Assembly (NCBI RefSeq): GCF_003323745.1
Contig: NZ_QOIL01000015.1
Location: forward strand, 62,001 to 126,000
Direction of reading: 5' to 3'
Length of the DNA: 64,000 nt
Source of the DNA: Sphaerisporangium album
GTDB taxonomy: Bacteria > Actinomycetota > Actinomycetes > Streptosporangiales > Streptosporangiaceae
Part shown: piece after piece, positions 26,140 to 37,201 of the stretch
Position numbering within the stretch: position 1 is the stretch's first letter
How the letters are laid out: every line of letters begins with the position of its first letter
The notes under the pieces: generated by a model
Databases searched by the model: none
The model's input: the letters and a program-made list of their open reading frames with translations, nothing else
Told to the model about the DNA's origin: nothing
Made by a program: the position numbers and the translations under genes

Positions 26140-26167
26140 CACGGAGTCGCCGTAGGGCATGCCCGAT

Positions 26168-26173
26168 TAGAGT
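26168..26173 (+). promoter_or_regulatory. -10 element (TAGAGT) of the ABC operon
   Basis: TAGAGT fits the actinobacterial TAGRRT -10 consensus and ends 6 nt before the ATG at 26180, indicating a leaderless mRNA. The -35 is poor. Confidence 0.45.
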
Positions 26174-26179
26174 GACCTC

Positions 26180-26989
26180 ATGACCCCTTCAGCCGGTGAG
26201 TCCCCTCGCGCGGAGCCCGGCGGGTCGCCCCCCGCCGTCCGCACACGTGGCCTGTTCAAGCGGTTCGGCCCCCAGGTCGCGGTCGCCGGGGTGGACCTGA
26301 TGGTCCCGCGCGGCAGCTTCGCCGGTCTGGTCGGGCCGAACGGCGCCGGGAAGACGACCACCCTGTCGATGATCACCGGCTTGCTGCGGCCGGACGCGGG
26401 GTCGGCCGAGGTCGGCGGCGCGGACGTCTGGCGCGATCCCGTCGCGGTGAAGTCCCAGGTCGGGGTGCTCCCGGAGGGGCTGCGGCTGTTCGAGCGGCTG
26501 TCCGGGCGCGAGTTGCTGTCCTACAACGGGCAGATCCGCGGCATCCCGAAGGACGAGGTCGCCCGGCGCGCCGAGGAACTGCTGAAGGTCATGGACCTGG
26601 CCGGCGCGGCCGACAAGCTGGTGGTCGACTACTCCACCGGCATGCGCAAGAAGATCGGCCTGGCCGCCGCGCTCCTGCACAACCCGAAGGTGCTGTTCCT
26701 GGACGAGCCGTTCGAGGGCGTCGACCCGGTGAGCGCGAGCACGCTGGTCGAGGTGCTGCGCCGCTACACCGCGTCCGGCTCGACGATCATCTTCTCCAGC
26801 CACGTCATGGAGCTGGTCGAGCGGCTGTGCGACTGGGTGTCGGTGATGAACCAGGGCCACATCGTCGCCCAGGGCCCCCTCGACGAGGTCCGCGGCGCCA
26901 ACACCCTCAACGAGACGATCCTCGACCTGGTCGGCGCGCGCGGCAACGGCGAGGAGGGGTTGTCGTGGCTTGGCTCTTCGTCCGCCTGA
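26180..26989 (+). CDS. ABC transporter ATP-binding protein
   Basis: 269-aa cytoplasmic ATPase. Walker A is GPNGAGKTT (about 52-60), the signature region is YSTGMRKKIGLAAAL, Walker B is VLFLDEPFEGVD, and the switch His is in IIFSSHVMEL. The family resembles drug/lipid export ATPases of the ABC-2 type (NatA/CcmA-like). It overlaps the next gene by 25 bases, which encodes the partner membrane protein. The exported substrate is not indicated. Confidence 0.92.
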   Translation: MTPSAGESPRAEPGGSPPAVRTRGLFKRFGPQVAVAGVDLMVPRGSFAGLVGPNGAGKTTTLSMITGLLRPDAGSAEVGGADVWRDPVAVKSQVGVLPEGLRLFERLSGRELLSYNGQIRGIPKDEVARRAEELLKVMDLAGAADKLVVDYSTGMRKKIGLAAALLHNPKVLFLDEPFEGVDPVSASTLVEVLRRYTASGSTIIFSSHVMELVERLCDWVSVMNQGHIVAQGPLDEVRGANTLNETILDLVGARGNGEEGLSWLGSSSA

Positions 26990-28521
26990 AGCTGCGGCTG
27001 ATCGCCGGAAACCTGCGCGGCGACGCCGTCCGCCGGATCGGCTTCGTGGTGACGCTGATCGCGGCGGTGGTCGCGGGCTTCGGCGGGCTGGCGCTGACGA
27101 GCCTGCTGCGCCTGGCGCCCCCGGACGTCGCCGTGCAGGTGGGCATGGTGTTGTTCACCCTGCTCGCCGTCGTCTGGATCGTCGCGCCGCTGATGGCGTT
27201 CGGAGTGGACGAGACGCTCGACCCGGCCCGCCTGGCGCTGTTCCCGCTGACGCCCAGGCAGATGGCCACCGGCATGTTCGCCGCCTCCGCCGCCGGTCCC
27301 TGGCCCCTGGCCTCGATCCTCATCCTGCTCGGGGCGGTGATGGGGCTGGCACGCGGCCTGACGGGCGCGCTGATCGGCCTGGTGGCCGTCGTCCTGCAGG
27401 TCGCGCTGTGCATGGTCGCCTCGCGGGCCGTCACGACGGGCCTGTCGCGCCTGCTGCGCAGCCGGCGGGGCCGTGACCTGCTCGCTCTCGGGGTCGTGGT
27501 CGTCATCCTGGTCAGCCAGCTCCCCAACCTGCTGCTCAGCCGCGGCTACGGAGACGACGCCCGCGCGTTCCTGTCCGGCCTCGCCTCGGTGGTCCGCTGG
27601 GGGCCGCCCGGCATGGCCGCGCACGCCATCGCCGACGGCGGGCTCGTCGGCCTGGCCGAGGTCGCCGCCGTCGCCGTGGTCGTCCTGCTGCTCGCCTGGG
27701 TGTGGATCTCCACGCTGGGCCGCGCCATGGTGACCGCCGACTCCTCCACGCAGGCCGGCTCGGTGCGCCGCGACCGCCTGGAGGCCCTGCTGTCCGGCGG
27801 CCCGCTCGGCGCCGTCGCCGGCAAGCAGGTGAAGTACCTGCGCCGCGAGCCGCGCGGCCGCATGGGCTGGCTGGCCGCCATCGGAGTCTCCGCCGTCCTG
27901 ATCTTCACCGCCACCGGCGACGCCGAGGCCGTCCCCGCGGTGATGTCGGCCCTCGGGCCCGTATGCATGGGGGCGCTGCTGATCGGGCTGCAGTCGGCCA
28001 ACCTGTTCGGCGGCGACGGCGGCGCGCTGTGGATGAGCGCCCTGGCCTACTCCTCCGGCCGCGACCTGCGCACCGACCTCGCCGGACGGCAACTCGCCGT
28101 CGCGCTGGTCGGCGTCCCGATCCTGGCCGTGCTGTCGCTGGCCGCCGCCCTGGTCGCCGGGGAGCCGCTCGCGGCCGTCCCCGCCCTGCTCACCGGCACC
28201 GGCCTGCTGCTGGTCGCCCTGGGGGTGGGCGCGGTGGCGAGCGTGCTGATGCCCTACACCTTTCCCGACCGGCTCAACGCCTTCTCCAGCGCCGCCCCCG
28301 GCCAGGGCGCGGTGGCGTTCGCCGGGTCGATGGTCGCCATGATCGCGACCGTCGCGCTGGCGGTCCCGCTCGTCCTGCCGGTCTTCTTGGGGCTGACCTG
28401 GGTGTCGGTGCTGGGGGTCGCGTACGGGTTCGGCATCGCGCTCGGGGGCCGGGTGCTCGCGGCCTCGATCGGCTATCCCCGCCTTCCGGAGATCATCGCC
28501 GCCGTCTCGCGCCCCGCCTGA
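26965..28521 (+). CDS. ABC-2-type transporter membrane protein
   Basis: 518 aa with about 12 hydrophobic helices, starting LFVRLKLRLIAGNL and continuing through several Ala/Leu/Val-rich segments. It is the permease partner of the upstream ATPase. The GTG at 26965 is preceded by GAGGAGGGG and lies inside the end of the ATPase gene, so translation is coupled. Such large permeases paired with one ATPase are common in actinobacteria; substrate unknown. Confidence 0.85.
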   Translation: MAWLFVRLKLRLIAGNLRGDAVRRIGFVVTLIAAVVAGFGGLALTSLLRLAPPDVAVQVGMVLFTLLAVVWIVAPLMAFGVDETLDPARLALFPLTPRQMATGMFAASAAGPWPLASILILLGAVMGLARGLTGALIGLVAVVLQVALCMVASRAVTTGLSRLLRSRRGRDLLALGVVVVILVSQLPNLLLSRGYGDDARAFLSGLASVVRWGPPGMAAHAIADGGLVGLAEVAAVAVVVLLLAWVWISTLGRAMVTADSSTQAGSVRRDRLEALLSGGPLGAVAGKQVKYLRREPRGRMGWLAAIGVSAVLIFTATGDAEAVPAVMSALGPVCMGALLIGLQSANLFGGDGGALWMSALAYSSGRDLRTDLAGRQLAVALVGVPILAVLSLAAALVAGEPLAAVPALLTGTGLLLVALGVGAVASVLMPYTFPDRLNAFSSAAPGQGAVAFAGSMVAMIATVALAVPLVLPVFLGLTWVSVLGVAYGFGIALGGRVLAASIGYPRLPEIIAAVSRPA

Positions 28522-28576
28522 GGCGCCCTGTCCGAAGGCCCGTCCTGCGCCCCGTTCGCGCGCGGCCCTCGATCAC

Positions 28577-28592
28577 ATTGGTCTAGTCCAAT
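28577..28592. promoter_or_regulatory. DasR/GntR-type palindrome upstream of ppc
   Basis: ATTGGTCTAGTCCAAT. The TGGTCTAG-x-CCA core matches the DasR response element (consensus TGGTCTAGACCA) at all but one position, and the outer arms ATTGG/CCAAT are perfectly symmetric. It lies 50 bp upstream of the ppc start. Binding by DasR, the GlcNAc-responsive GntR regulator of actinomycetes, is inferred. Confidence 0.55.
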
Positions 28593-28601
28593 ACGTGAGA
28601 C

Positions 28602-28634
28602 GGTATCCAGCTCCGGGCGACGCTTGGATACCCT
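28602..28634. promoter_or_regulatory. inverted repeat overlapping the ppc -10 region
   Basis: GGTATCCA (28602-28609) and TGGATACC (28625-28632) form a perfect 8-bp inverted repeat with 15 bp between arms. The right arm overlaps TACCCT (28629-28634), a possible -10 element 7 nt before the ATG at 28642. It looks like a repressor operator. Confidence 0.45.
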
Positions 28635-28641
28635 TCGTGCT

Positions 28642-31431
<2,790 letters not shown>

Positions 31432-31453
31432 CGCCGCGGACCGCGACACGCGG

Positions 31454-31481
31454 GGCACCCGGCCGATCAGGTACGGGTGCC
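31454..31481 (+). terminator. ppc terminator
   Basis: GGCACCCG and CGGGTGCC form an 8-bp perfect stem with a 12-nt loop, followed by TTT. It lies 8 bp before the stop of the convergent NYN gene and may serve both. Confidence 0.7.
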
Positions 31482-31489
31482 TTTCGCGT

Positions 31490-32074
31490 TCAGATCTTGC
31501 CAGTCCAGTCCTCCACGACCCCTAGCCAGTCCTCTTCGTTGAGAAAGTGGCAGTAAGGGAGCCTGGTGTTTGCTATGCGAAGCGGCTTGAACCCGGACCA
31601 GCAGGCTACTTCTACGTGACCCAGCCGAAGCTGCGTGATGGTCTGCAAGGCAGGCAATAGGTCCGTGTCGCTGGAGAACAGCACAAGTGCGTCGTACAAC
31701 TTCCGGAATGCGAGATGGAGAAGGTCCACGGCGATCGCCACGTCGATGCCCTTCTCTTGCGGAGAGTTATGCGGCCATCCGCGGTAGTTAAGCTGACGCC
31801 GCACCATATGTACGCGTGGATCGCGCTCCCACCTGGAGGCTTGGGCGTCGTTTGCGGCGGCCGGGGTGCGCTGATGGTTGGGGTCGGGTCTGCCCCGGTA
31901 TACGCGCACCGCGGCTGCCTCGCTGGGGCGTAGGCGACGTTTCGCGATGAGGTCGGCGATCTTGCTGGGGTCGGGGACGCAGGAATAGAGAGGGGCGCCG
32001 TACCTCTCGAATACGTTATGTCCGCTCAAATGGACATTCTGAAAGTCGAGGAAGACGGCGACACGCTCGGTCAC
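31490..32074 (-). CDS. NYN-domain (PIN-like) putative ribonuclease, lower-GC gene
   Basis: 194 aa, essentially a single NYN domain: VAVFLDFQNVHLSG (first Asp), KGIDVAIAVDLLHLA (middle acidic residues) and ALVLFSSDTDLLPAL (S-S-D-T-D), all expected for the PIN-like metal site. Codon use is less G/C-biased than in the flanking ppc and fdhD genes, suggesting later acquisition. GTG start with GGAG 7 nt upstream. A terminator-type hairpin with a T5 run sits directly before the Shine-Dalgarno (32089-32121), so expression may be controlled by attenuation. The target RNA and role are unknown; a defence or toxin function is only a possibility. Confidence 0.82.
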   Translation of the reverse strand: MTERVAVFLDFQNVHLSGHNVFERYGAPLYSCVPDPSKIADLIAKRRLRPSEAAAVRVYRGRPDPNHQRTPAAANDAQASRWERDPRVHMVRRQLNYRGWPHNSPQEKGIDVAIAVDLLHLAFRKLYDALVLFSSDTDLLPALQTITQLRLGHVEVACWSGFKPLRIANTRLPYCHFLNEEDWLGVVEDWTGKI

Positions 32075-32088
32075 GTTCTGACTCCATG

Positions 32089-32121
32089 AAAAAGCCCCGC
32101 CAGTCCCGGAGGACGGCGGGG
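32089..32121 (-). terminator. intrinsic terminator/attenuator in the NYN leader
   Basis: On the minus strand CCCCGCC/GGCGGGG (7 bp) plus inner GTCC/GGAC (4 bp, one bulge) around a 4-nt loop, then C-TTTTT. The T run ends 3 bp before the GGAG Shine-Dalgarno of the NYN gene. Its core is part of a 27-bp sequence repeated at 32282-32308. Confidence 0.65.
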
Positions 32122-32125
32122 AGCA
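32099..32125. repeat. 27-bp direct repeat, copy 1
   Basis: Identical over 27 bp to 32282-32308. The core GTCCCGGAGGAC is palindromic. This copy lies just upstream of the NYN gene. Confidence 0.75.
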
Positions 32126-32133
32126 ATGTCAAC

Positions 32134-32161
32134 AGTGTAGCAATGAGTTGCCCTAAGCCAA
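32134..32161 (-). promoter_or_regulatory. candidate NYN promoter (TTGGCT-N16-TACACT)
   Basis: Minus strand: -35 TTGGCT at 32156-32161, -10 TACACT at 32134-32139, spacing 16 bp. A start near 32127 would place the hairpin at 32095-32121 at the very beginning of the mRNA. Confidence 0.45.
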
Positions 32162-32281
32162 GATAGCTTTACGGTAAGGACTTCGCATGCTCAACGTGAT
32201 GATGTGGATGCATGGAGTTGCCGACTGTGGTCGGGAACGGAGTCGACGGCCTCGCCACCGGCTGACACGACAATAATCCCT

Positions 32282-32308
32282 GCCAGTCCCGGAGGACGGC
32301 GGGGAGCA
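32282..32308. repeat. 27-bp direct repeat, copy 2
   Basis: Second copy of the 27-bp sequence at 32099-32125, about 43 bp past the fdhD stop. It may act as the fdhD terminator. The outer stem has one mismatch in the minus-strand RNA but only a G-U pair in the plus-strand RNA. Confidence 0.75.
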
Positions 32309-32350
32309 GTGCCCCAAGACCACCGGCGAGGGCGTGTGGCTGAGGCCGGT

Positions 32351-33346
32351 TCAGTTGGATTCGGCGTGGTCGGTGGTGTGTGCGGCGGTTGCGTCCGGGC
32401 GCCTGACGCGGTCGGGGGATGAGTAGATGTTGAAGCGTTCGTTTCTCAGGAAGCCTATGAGGGTCAGGTCGAACTCCCTGGCCAGGTCGACGGCCAGGGA
32501 GGAGGGGGCCGAGACGCCGCAGACCATGGGGAGGCCGGCGGACAGGGCCTTTTGCATGATCTCGTAGCTGGTTCTGCCGCTCACCAGGAGGAGGCAGGAC
32601 GTCAGGGGGAGGCGGCCGGAGAGCAGGGCCCAGCCGACGAGCTTGTCGACGGCGTTGTGGCGGCCGACGTCCTCGCGCAGGGCGAGCAGGGTGCCGTCCG
32701 AGGTGAACAGGCCCGCGGCGTGGAGGCCGCCGGTCTTGCCGAAGATGCCCTGGGCCTTTCTGAGGTGTCGAGGGAGGTCGTACAGGGTTTCGGCGGCTAT
32801 GGGGCCGAATGGCCGGGCGGCGGGAACGAGCGCGTCACCGGTGACCCTCCCGGAGGTGTCGGGGATCGGGGCAGGGGTCTGGCGGGCGCGCAGGGCTTCC
32901 AGGCTGGCGGTGCCGCAGACGCCGCAGGCGCTGGATGTCATGAAATGTCGGTGCATGGTGGGCAGGTCGGGCAGGGCCGGGCCGTGCAGGCGTACGGTCA
33001 CCGTGTTGTAGCGGGCCTCGGGCGGCAGGTCCTCGTCGGTGCAGTACGCGATCGAGGCGATGTCGCCGGGCCCCGCGATGCCCTCGCCGGAGAGGAAGCC
33101 GGCGGCGAGTTCGAAGTCGGCGCCGGGGGTGCGCATGGTGACGGCGAGGGTGCGGGTGGCGCCGCCGGCCGTGAGGCGGATCTCCAGGGGCTCCTCGGTG
33201 GCCAGGTCGTCGCGGCGGTCACGCACGGCCGTGCCCGAGACCTCCCGGACGCGCACCCGCGTCGTCGGCCCGGGGCGCGCGGACCTCGCGGTGAAGGCCT
33301 CGGTGCTGGTCATGGCATGGTCCCTACCCACCTCGGCGGCCGTCAT
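32351..33346 (-). CDS. fdhD: formate dehydrogenase accessory sulfurtransferase FdhD
   Basis: 331 aa. FdhD passes sulfur from a cysteine desulfurase to the bis-MGD molybdenum cofactor of formate dehydrogenase. The C-x-x-C motif is C141/C144 in SSACGVCGTASL. C-terminal motifs (LREDVGRHNAVDKLVGWAL; VSGRTSYEIMQKA) match the family. The ATG at 33346 overlaps the upstream stop (ATGA), so the enzyme and its chaperone are coupled; a second ATG at 33313 is also possible. The 27-bp hairpin copy lies downstream. Confidence 0.93.
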   Translation of the reverse strand: MTAAEVGRDHAMTSTEAFTARSARPGPTTRVRVREVSGTAVRDRRDDLATEEPLEIRLTAGGATRTLAVTMRTPGADFELAAGFLSGEGIAGPGDIASIAYCTDEDLPPEARYNTVTVRLHGPALPDLPTMHRHFMTSSACGVCGTASLEALRARQTPAPIPDTSGRVTGDALVPAARPFGPIAAETLYDLPRHLRKAQGIFGKTGGLHAAGLFTSDGTLLALREDVGRHNAVDKLVGWALLSGRLPLTSCLLLVSGRTSYEIMQKALSAGLPMVCGVSAPSSLAVDLAREFDLTLIGFLRNERFNIYSSPDRVRRPDATAAHTTDHAESN

Positions 33347-35556
33347 GGGGTGAGGGGGCGGAGGGTGACGGTGGCGTTGTAGTCCGGGATGCGGGCGTCG
33401 GGCGAGCGGCGGTGGGCGTCGAGCAGGACGTTGCCCTCAGGCCAGTGGATCTGCAGGTTGCCCGGGGTGAGGGGCGCGCGCAGCACGCGCCCGGTGAAGC
33501 GTCCGGCGGCCCCGGTCAGCTCGACCTCTGCGCCGTCGGCCAGCCCCAGCCGGTCGGCGTCGTACGGGCTCATCAGCACGGCCTCGCGGGTCGCGCCGTT
33601 GAAGCCGTCGCGCCGCTCGTGGACCATGCTGTTGAACTGCTTGCCGCGCCGGGTCGCCACCATGAACGCGCCTTCGGGCCGTTCGAGCGGCGGCACGGGC
33701 ACGGCGCAGAAGTGGCCGAGGCCGTCCGAGGTGGGAAAGCGCCCGCCGGGGCACAGGTGCCGCCCGCCGTACTGCACGTTGTCGCCGAACTTCGCGAGCC
33801 CGGCGATTCCCGCGTAGAACGGCACAGCCGCCTCGATGTCCCGCCGGATCTCCGCGGTCCCTTCCGGATAGCGCACCCGGTCGGCCAGCTCCGGACGGGC
33901 GCGCGCGGCCAGCTCGGTGAAGATCTTCCACTCCGGCCACGCCTCGCCGACGCGCGGCCCCGCGACCTCCGGGGAGAAGATGACGCGGCGCTCGGTCGAG
34001 GTCTCGGTGACCCCGCCCTCCATCTCGTACCGCGTCTGCGCGGGCAGCAGCAGCACGTCGCCCTCGGACTCGACCAGCATCTGGCTGGAGAGCACGATGT
34101 CGACGTGGACGCGCAGCGGCAGGCGGGACAGCGCCTCGCGGCAGTACGCGGGATCGGGCAGGACCTCCAGGAAGTTGCCGCCGGAGGAGATCAGCACGTC
34201 CAGCTCCCGCGCGTGCGCGGCGTCGATCATGTCGGTGGCGGTCAGGCCGGGCGTGGCGGGCACCTCGAAGCCCCACTTCTCGCTGAACATCGCGGCGTTC
34301 TCGGGGGTGACGGGCAGCCCGCCGGGCAGGCCGGTGGCGTACGCGCCCATCTCGGCGCCACCCTGGACGCCGCTGTGCCCGCGGATCGGCATGAGCCCGC
34401 AGTTGTCGCGCCCGACGAACCCGCGGGCCAGCGCGAGGTTGACGATCGAGCGGACGTTGTCCTCGCCGTAGGTGTGCTGGGTGATGCCCATCGACCAGAC
34501 CAGTACCGCCGATTTCGCCTGGCCCAGCAGGGAGGCCAGCTCGTGCATCTGCTCACGGGTGGCGCCGCTCAGCGCCTCCAGCTCCTCCCACGACTGCGCG
34601 GCCACCGCCGCCCGCGCCTCCTCGAAACCGGCCGTGTGCTCGTCGATGAACGCCTTGTCCAGCCAGTCGTTCTCGATCAGGTGCTTCAGCACGCCGTTGA
34701 GGAAGCCGATGTCACCGCCGACGTTCACCCCGAAGAAGTGGTCGGTGATCTTCGTGCCGAACAGCGCGGACTCGGCGTTGGACGGCACCCAGTAGCGCTC
34801 CATTCCCGGCTCGCGGTAGGCGTTGACCATCGCGACGCGGGTGCCCGCCTTCTTGGCGTGGTACAGGTACTTCATCGCGACCGGCTGGTTGTTGGACGGG
34901 TTGGACCCGATGAAGACGATCAGGTCGGAGCCGATCCAGTCGGTGTAGGAGCAGGTGGTCGCCGCGGCGCCGATGGTCTGCTTGAGCGCGACGGTCGAAG
35001 GCGAGTGGCAGATGCGCGCCGCGTTGTCGATCGAGTTGGTGCCGAGCGCGCGCACGGCCTTCTGGGCGGCGAAGTAGTTCTCGTTCGGCATGCCCCGGCT
35101 GGTGAGGTAGACGCCGAGCCGGTGGCCGCGCACCTGGGACGCGGCGAGCTCCAGCGCGTCGACCCAGCTCACGCGGGTGAACCCGGGCTCGCCGCGCCGC
35201 CGCAGCATGGGGTACGGCAGGCGGCCGAGGTCGCGCAGCGCCGCGCTGCGCATCCCGGTCAGGGGGGCGACGTCCGCCAGGAGCGAGGCGTCCAGCGCGG
35301 GCATGGTGTTCAGCTTGAGCAGCCGCAGCCGGATGTTGCACAGGTGGATCTCGTCCATGGTCCAGTCGCGCATGCCGCGCGTGCCGAGCGCGCAGCCGTC
35401 GCAGGTGCCCTGGGTCAGCACGCGCCAGGCGTAGCGCCGGTTGCCCTTGACCGATCGGAACGCCTTCCACAGTTCCAGGTAGTTGTTGGGTTTGCGCTCG
35501 CCGATGCCGAAGGGCTTCCAGCTCGCCCAGTTCCGAGGGTCCAGACGCTTGCTCAC
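33343..35556 (-). CDS. molybdopterin oxidoreductase, YdeP/FdhF type (formate dehydrogenase alpha-like)
   Basis: 737 aa. Family of single-subunit bis-MGD molybdoenzymes (Fdh alpha-like, YdeP). The N-terminus has TQGTCDGCALGTRG (C52, C55), fewer cysteines than a normal 4Fe-4S motif. Later features: FIGSNPSNNQPVAMKYL, GHSGVQGGAEMGAY and a C-terminal molydopterin-dinucleotide-binding domain (RGKQFNSMVHERRDGFNG). No selenocysteine codon is evident. The coupled fdhD gene suggests that sulfuration is needed and supports formate or a related small substrate. The electron acceptor is unknown. Confidence 0.87.
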   Translation of the reverse strand: MSKRLDPRNWASWKPFGIGERKPNNYLELWKAFRSVKGNRRYAWRVLTQGTCDGCALGTRGMRDWTMDEIHLCNIRLRLLKLNTMPALDASLLADVAPLTGMRSAALRDLGRLPYPMLRRRGEPGFTRVSWVDALELAASQVRGHRLGVYLTSRGMPNENYFAAQKAVRALGTNSIDNAARICHSPSTVALKQTIGAAATTCSYTDWIGSDLIVFIGSNPSNNQPVAMKYLYHAKKAGTRVAMVNAYREPGMERYWVPSNAESALFGTKITDHFFGVNVGGDIGFLNGVLKHLIENDWLDKAFIDEHTAGFEEARAAVAAQSWEELEALSGATREQMHELASLLGQAKSAVLVWSMGITQHTYGEDNVRSIVNLALARGFVGRDNCGLMPIRGHSGVQGGAEMGAYATGLPGGLPVTPENAAMFSEKWGFEVPATPGLTATDMIDAAHARELDVLISSGGNFLEVLPDPAYCREALSRLPLRVHVDIVLSSQMLVESEGDVLLLPAQTRYEMEGGVTETSTERRVIFSPEVAGPRVGEAWPEWKIFTELAARARPELADRVRYPEGTAEIRRDIEAAVPFYAGIAGLAKFGDNVQYGGRHLCPGGRFPTSDGLGHFCAVPVPPLERPEGAFMVATRRGKQFNSMVHERRDGFNGATREAVLMSPYDADRLGLADGAEVELTGAAGRFTGRVLRAPLTPGNLQIHWPEGNVLLDAHRRSPDARIPDYNATVTLRPLTP

Positions 35557-35806
35557 CGGGGGTTCACCGTCTCCTAGCCGTTCCGACCCGGTCCGGCCGT
35601 CACCCGGCCGTTCCGCTCGCCCGCCGTGGTCAGGTGGGCGATACCCATAGCATCACCCCTCGTCCCTCTTTGACGAACGGCGGTCCCGAGCACCCGGCCG
35701 GAGGTTCGGTAAGGCGGAGACAAAATCTGGGGGGCATAACGGAGTCTTCGACGGTCCGCACACCCGGACTGGCACGCCACCGCGGCGGAGAGAGGAGGAT
35801 GGAGGC

Positions 35807-36625
35807 GTGCTCGACTCGCCGTACACCGATCTCGACCGGCCGCCGCTCTCGCAGGAGGCCCTGACCCGTGCGCTCGTCCGGCCGGAGGGCCTGTGGTCCC
35901 GCCTCAGCGTCGTCGACCGCACCGGCTCCACCAACGCCGACCTGGCGCAGGCGGCCCGCGACGGCGCGCGCGAGGGCGCCGTGCTGATCGCGGAGCTCCA
36001 GCTCGCGGGGCGCGGCCGGCTCGGCCGGGTGTGGACGGCGCCGGCGCGGTCGGGGCTGACGTTCTCCGTCCTGCTGCGGCCCCCGGTCCCCGTGGCCCGG
36101 CAGGGCTGGGTGACGCTGCTGGTCGCGCTGGCCGCCGCCTCGGCGGTCCGCCGCGTCGCGGGCGTGGACGTCCGGCTGAAGTGGCCGAACGACCTGCTGG
36201 CCGGCGAGCGGAAGCTGGCCGGGGTGCTGGCCGAGCGCGTCGACAGCGCGGTGATCGTCGGCATGGGGCTGAACGTGACGGTGCGCTCCGAGGAGCTGCC
36301 GGTGCCCACCGCGACCTCCCTGTCTCTGGAGAACGCCGAGTGCGCCGACCGCGACCCGCTGATCCGGGCGGTGCTGCGCGAGATCGAGACGCACTACCGC
36401 GAGTGGGTGGCGGCCGGGGGCGACCCGGACGCGTGCGGGCTTCGGCCCGCCTACGTCGCGATGAGCGCCACCATCGGCCGGGACGTCCGGGTCGAGCTGC
36501 CCGGCGAGCGCATCCTGGAGGGCCGGGCCACCGGCGTGGACGCGTCGGGCCATCTGCTCGTGACCGCGGACGGGGTGGAGCGGGCGGTCAGCGTCGGCGA
36601 CGTCGTCCACGTCCGGGCGACCTGA
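35807..36625 (+). CDS. birA: biotin--[acetyl-CoA-carboxylase] ligase
   Basis: 272 aa. Activates biotin with ATP and attaches it to the carrier Lys of biotin enzymes such as the acyl-CoA carboxylase whose beta and epsilon subunits are at 24292-26103. Motifs: DRTGSTNAD, GRGRLGRVW (about 68-76, biotinyl-AMP loop), KWPNDL (about 125) and KLAGVLAE, then a C-terminal SH3-like domain (RDVRVELPGERILEG). There is no N-terminal helix-turn-helix, so it is a non-regulatory (group I) ligase. GTG start with GGAGG upstream. Confidence 0.93.
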   Translation: MLDSPYTDLDRPPLSQEALTRALVRPEGLWSRLSVVDRTGSTNADLAQAARDGAREGAVLIAELQLAGRGRLGRVWTAPARSGLTFSVLLRPPVPVARQGWVTLLVALAAASAVRRVAGVDVRLKWPNDLLAGERKLAGVLAERVDSAVIVGMGLNVTVRSEELPVPTATSLSLENAECADRDPLIRAVLREIETHYREWVAAGGDPDACGLRPAYVAMSATIGRDVRVELPGERILEGRATGVDASGHLLVTADGVERAVSVGDVVHVRAT

Positions 36626-36688
36626 GCGTCGGCGCGGCGCGGTGTGTGGGGCAGACGCGGGGCTGATCGTCGTGCCACGATTTGCCCC

Positions 36689-37201
36689 ATGGGTCTCCCT
36701 GAACATCATCTGACGACCGGGGAGCGGGTCGTCCACTCGTTCCACCCGCACTGGAAGCGGCTGGTCGTGCCGTTCCTCGCGTTGGTCCTCGTTGTCGCCG
36801 CCTCCAGCGTGGCGTTCCTCTACATTCCCACCGACTACGAGTACGTCCGGTACGCGTGGATCGCGGTCGCCGTCGTGTCCGTGGTCGCGCTCATCCTGTG
36901 GTCGTTCATCCCGTATCTGCGGTGGAAGACGACCTCGTACACGCTCACCACCCACCGCTTCAACATCAGCACGGGCATCCTGAACAAGTCCGACGACGAC
37001 ATCCCGCTGGCGAAGGTCAACAGCGTCAGTTCCGACCAGACGTTCGTCGAGCGCATGCTCGGCTGCGGCACCCTGGTGGTGGAGTCGGCGTCCGACAAGG
37101 GGGAGATCACGCTCAGGGACATCCCGAAGATCCAGGCGGTGCGGGCGGAGCTGTTCCGTCTCGTCGAGGACGCCTCGGACGGGGATATCGACGGCCGCTA
37201 G
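36689..37201 (+). CDS. PH-domain (YdbS-like) membrane protein
   Basis: 170 aa. Two membrane helices (about 26-44 and 52-72) are followed by a bacterial PH-like domain (bPH2/DUF304: YTLTTHRFNISTGILNKSDDDI, VNSVSSDQTFVERMLGCGTL). These proteins are common next to birA in actinobacteria; the function is unknown. The ATG at 36689 is chosen over the 36644 start because the conserved MGLPEHHL N-terminus begins there. No clear Shine-Dalgarno. Confidence 0.82.
   Translation: MGLPEHHLTTGERVVHSFHPHWKRLVVPFLALVLVVAASSVAFLYIPTDYEYVRYAWIAVAVVSVVALILWSFIPYLRWKTTSYTLTTHRFNISTGILNKSDDDIPLAKVNSVSSDQTFVERMLGCGTLVVESASDKGEITLRDIPKIQAVRAELFRLVEDASDGDIDGR

Noticed and set aside
28624-28641. TTG start for ppc 18 bp upstream
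   Set aside because: It lies within the inverted repeat and presumed -10; the ATG at 28642 is more plausible.
32165-32281. Short plus-strand ORF between the two 27-bp repeats (about 29 codons from an ATG near 32190)
   Set aside because: No Shine-Dalgarno, no promoter on that strand, and no protein-like composition.
31490-32308. Insertion sequence or MITE carrying the NYN gene
   Set aside because: The 27-bp repeats are direct, not inverted terminal repeats; there is no transposase or target-site duplication that I can see.
33412-35577. 721-codon plus-strand frame
   Set aside because: Antisense to the YdeP/FdhF-type gene, which has clear family motifs.
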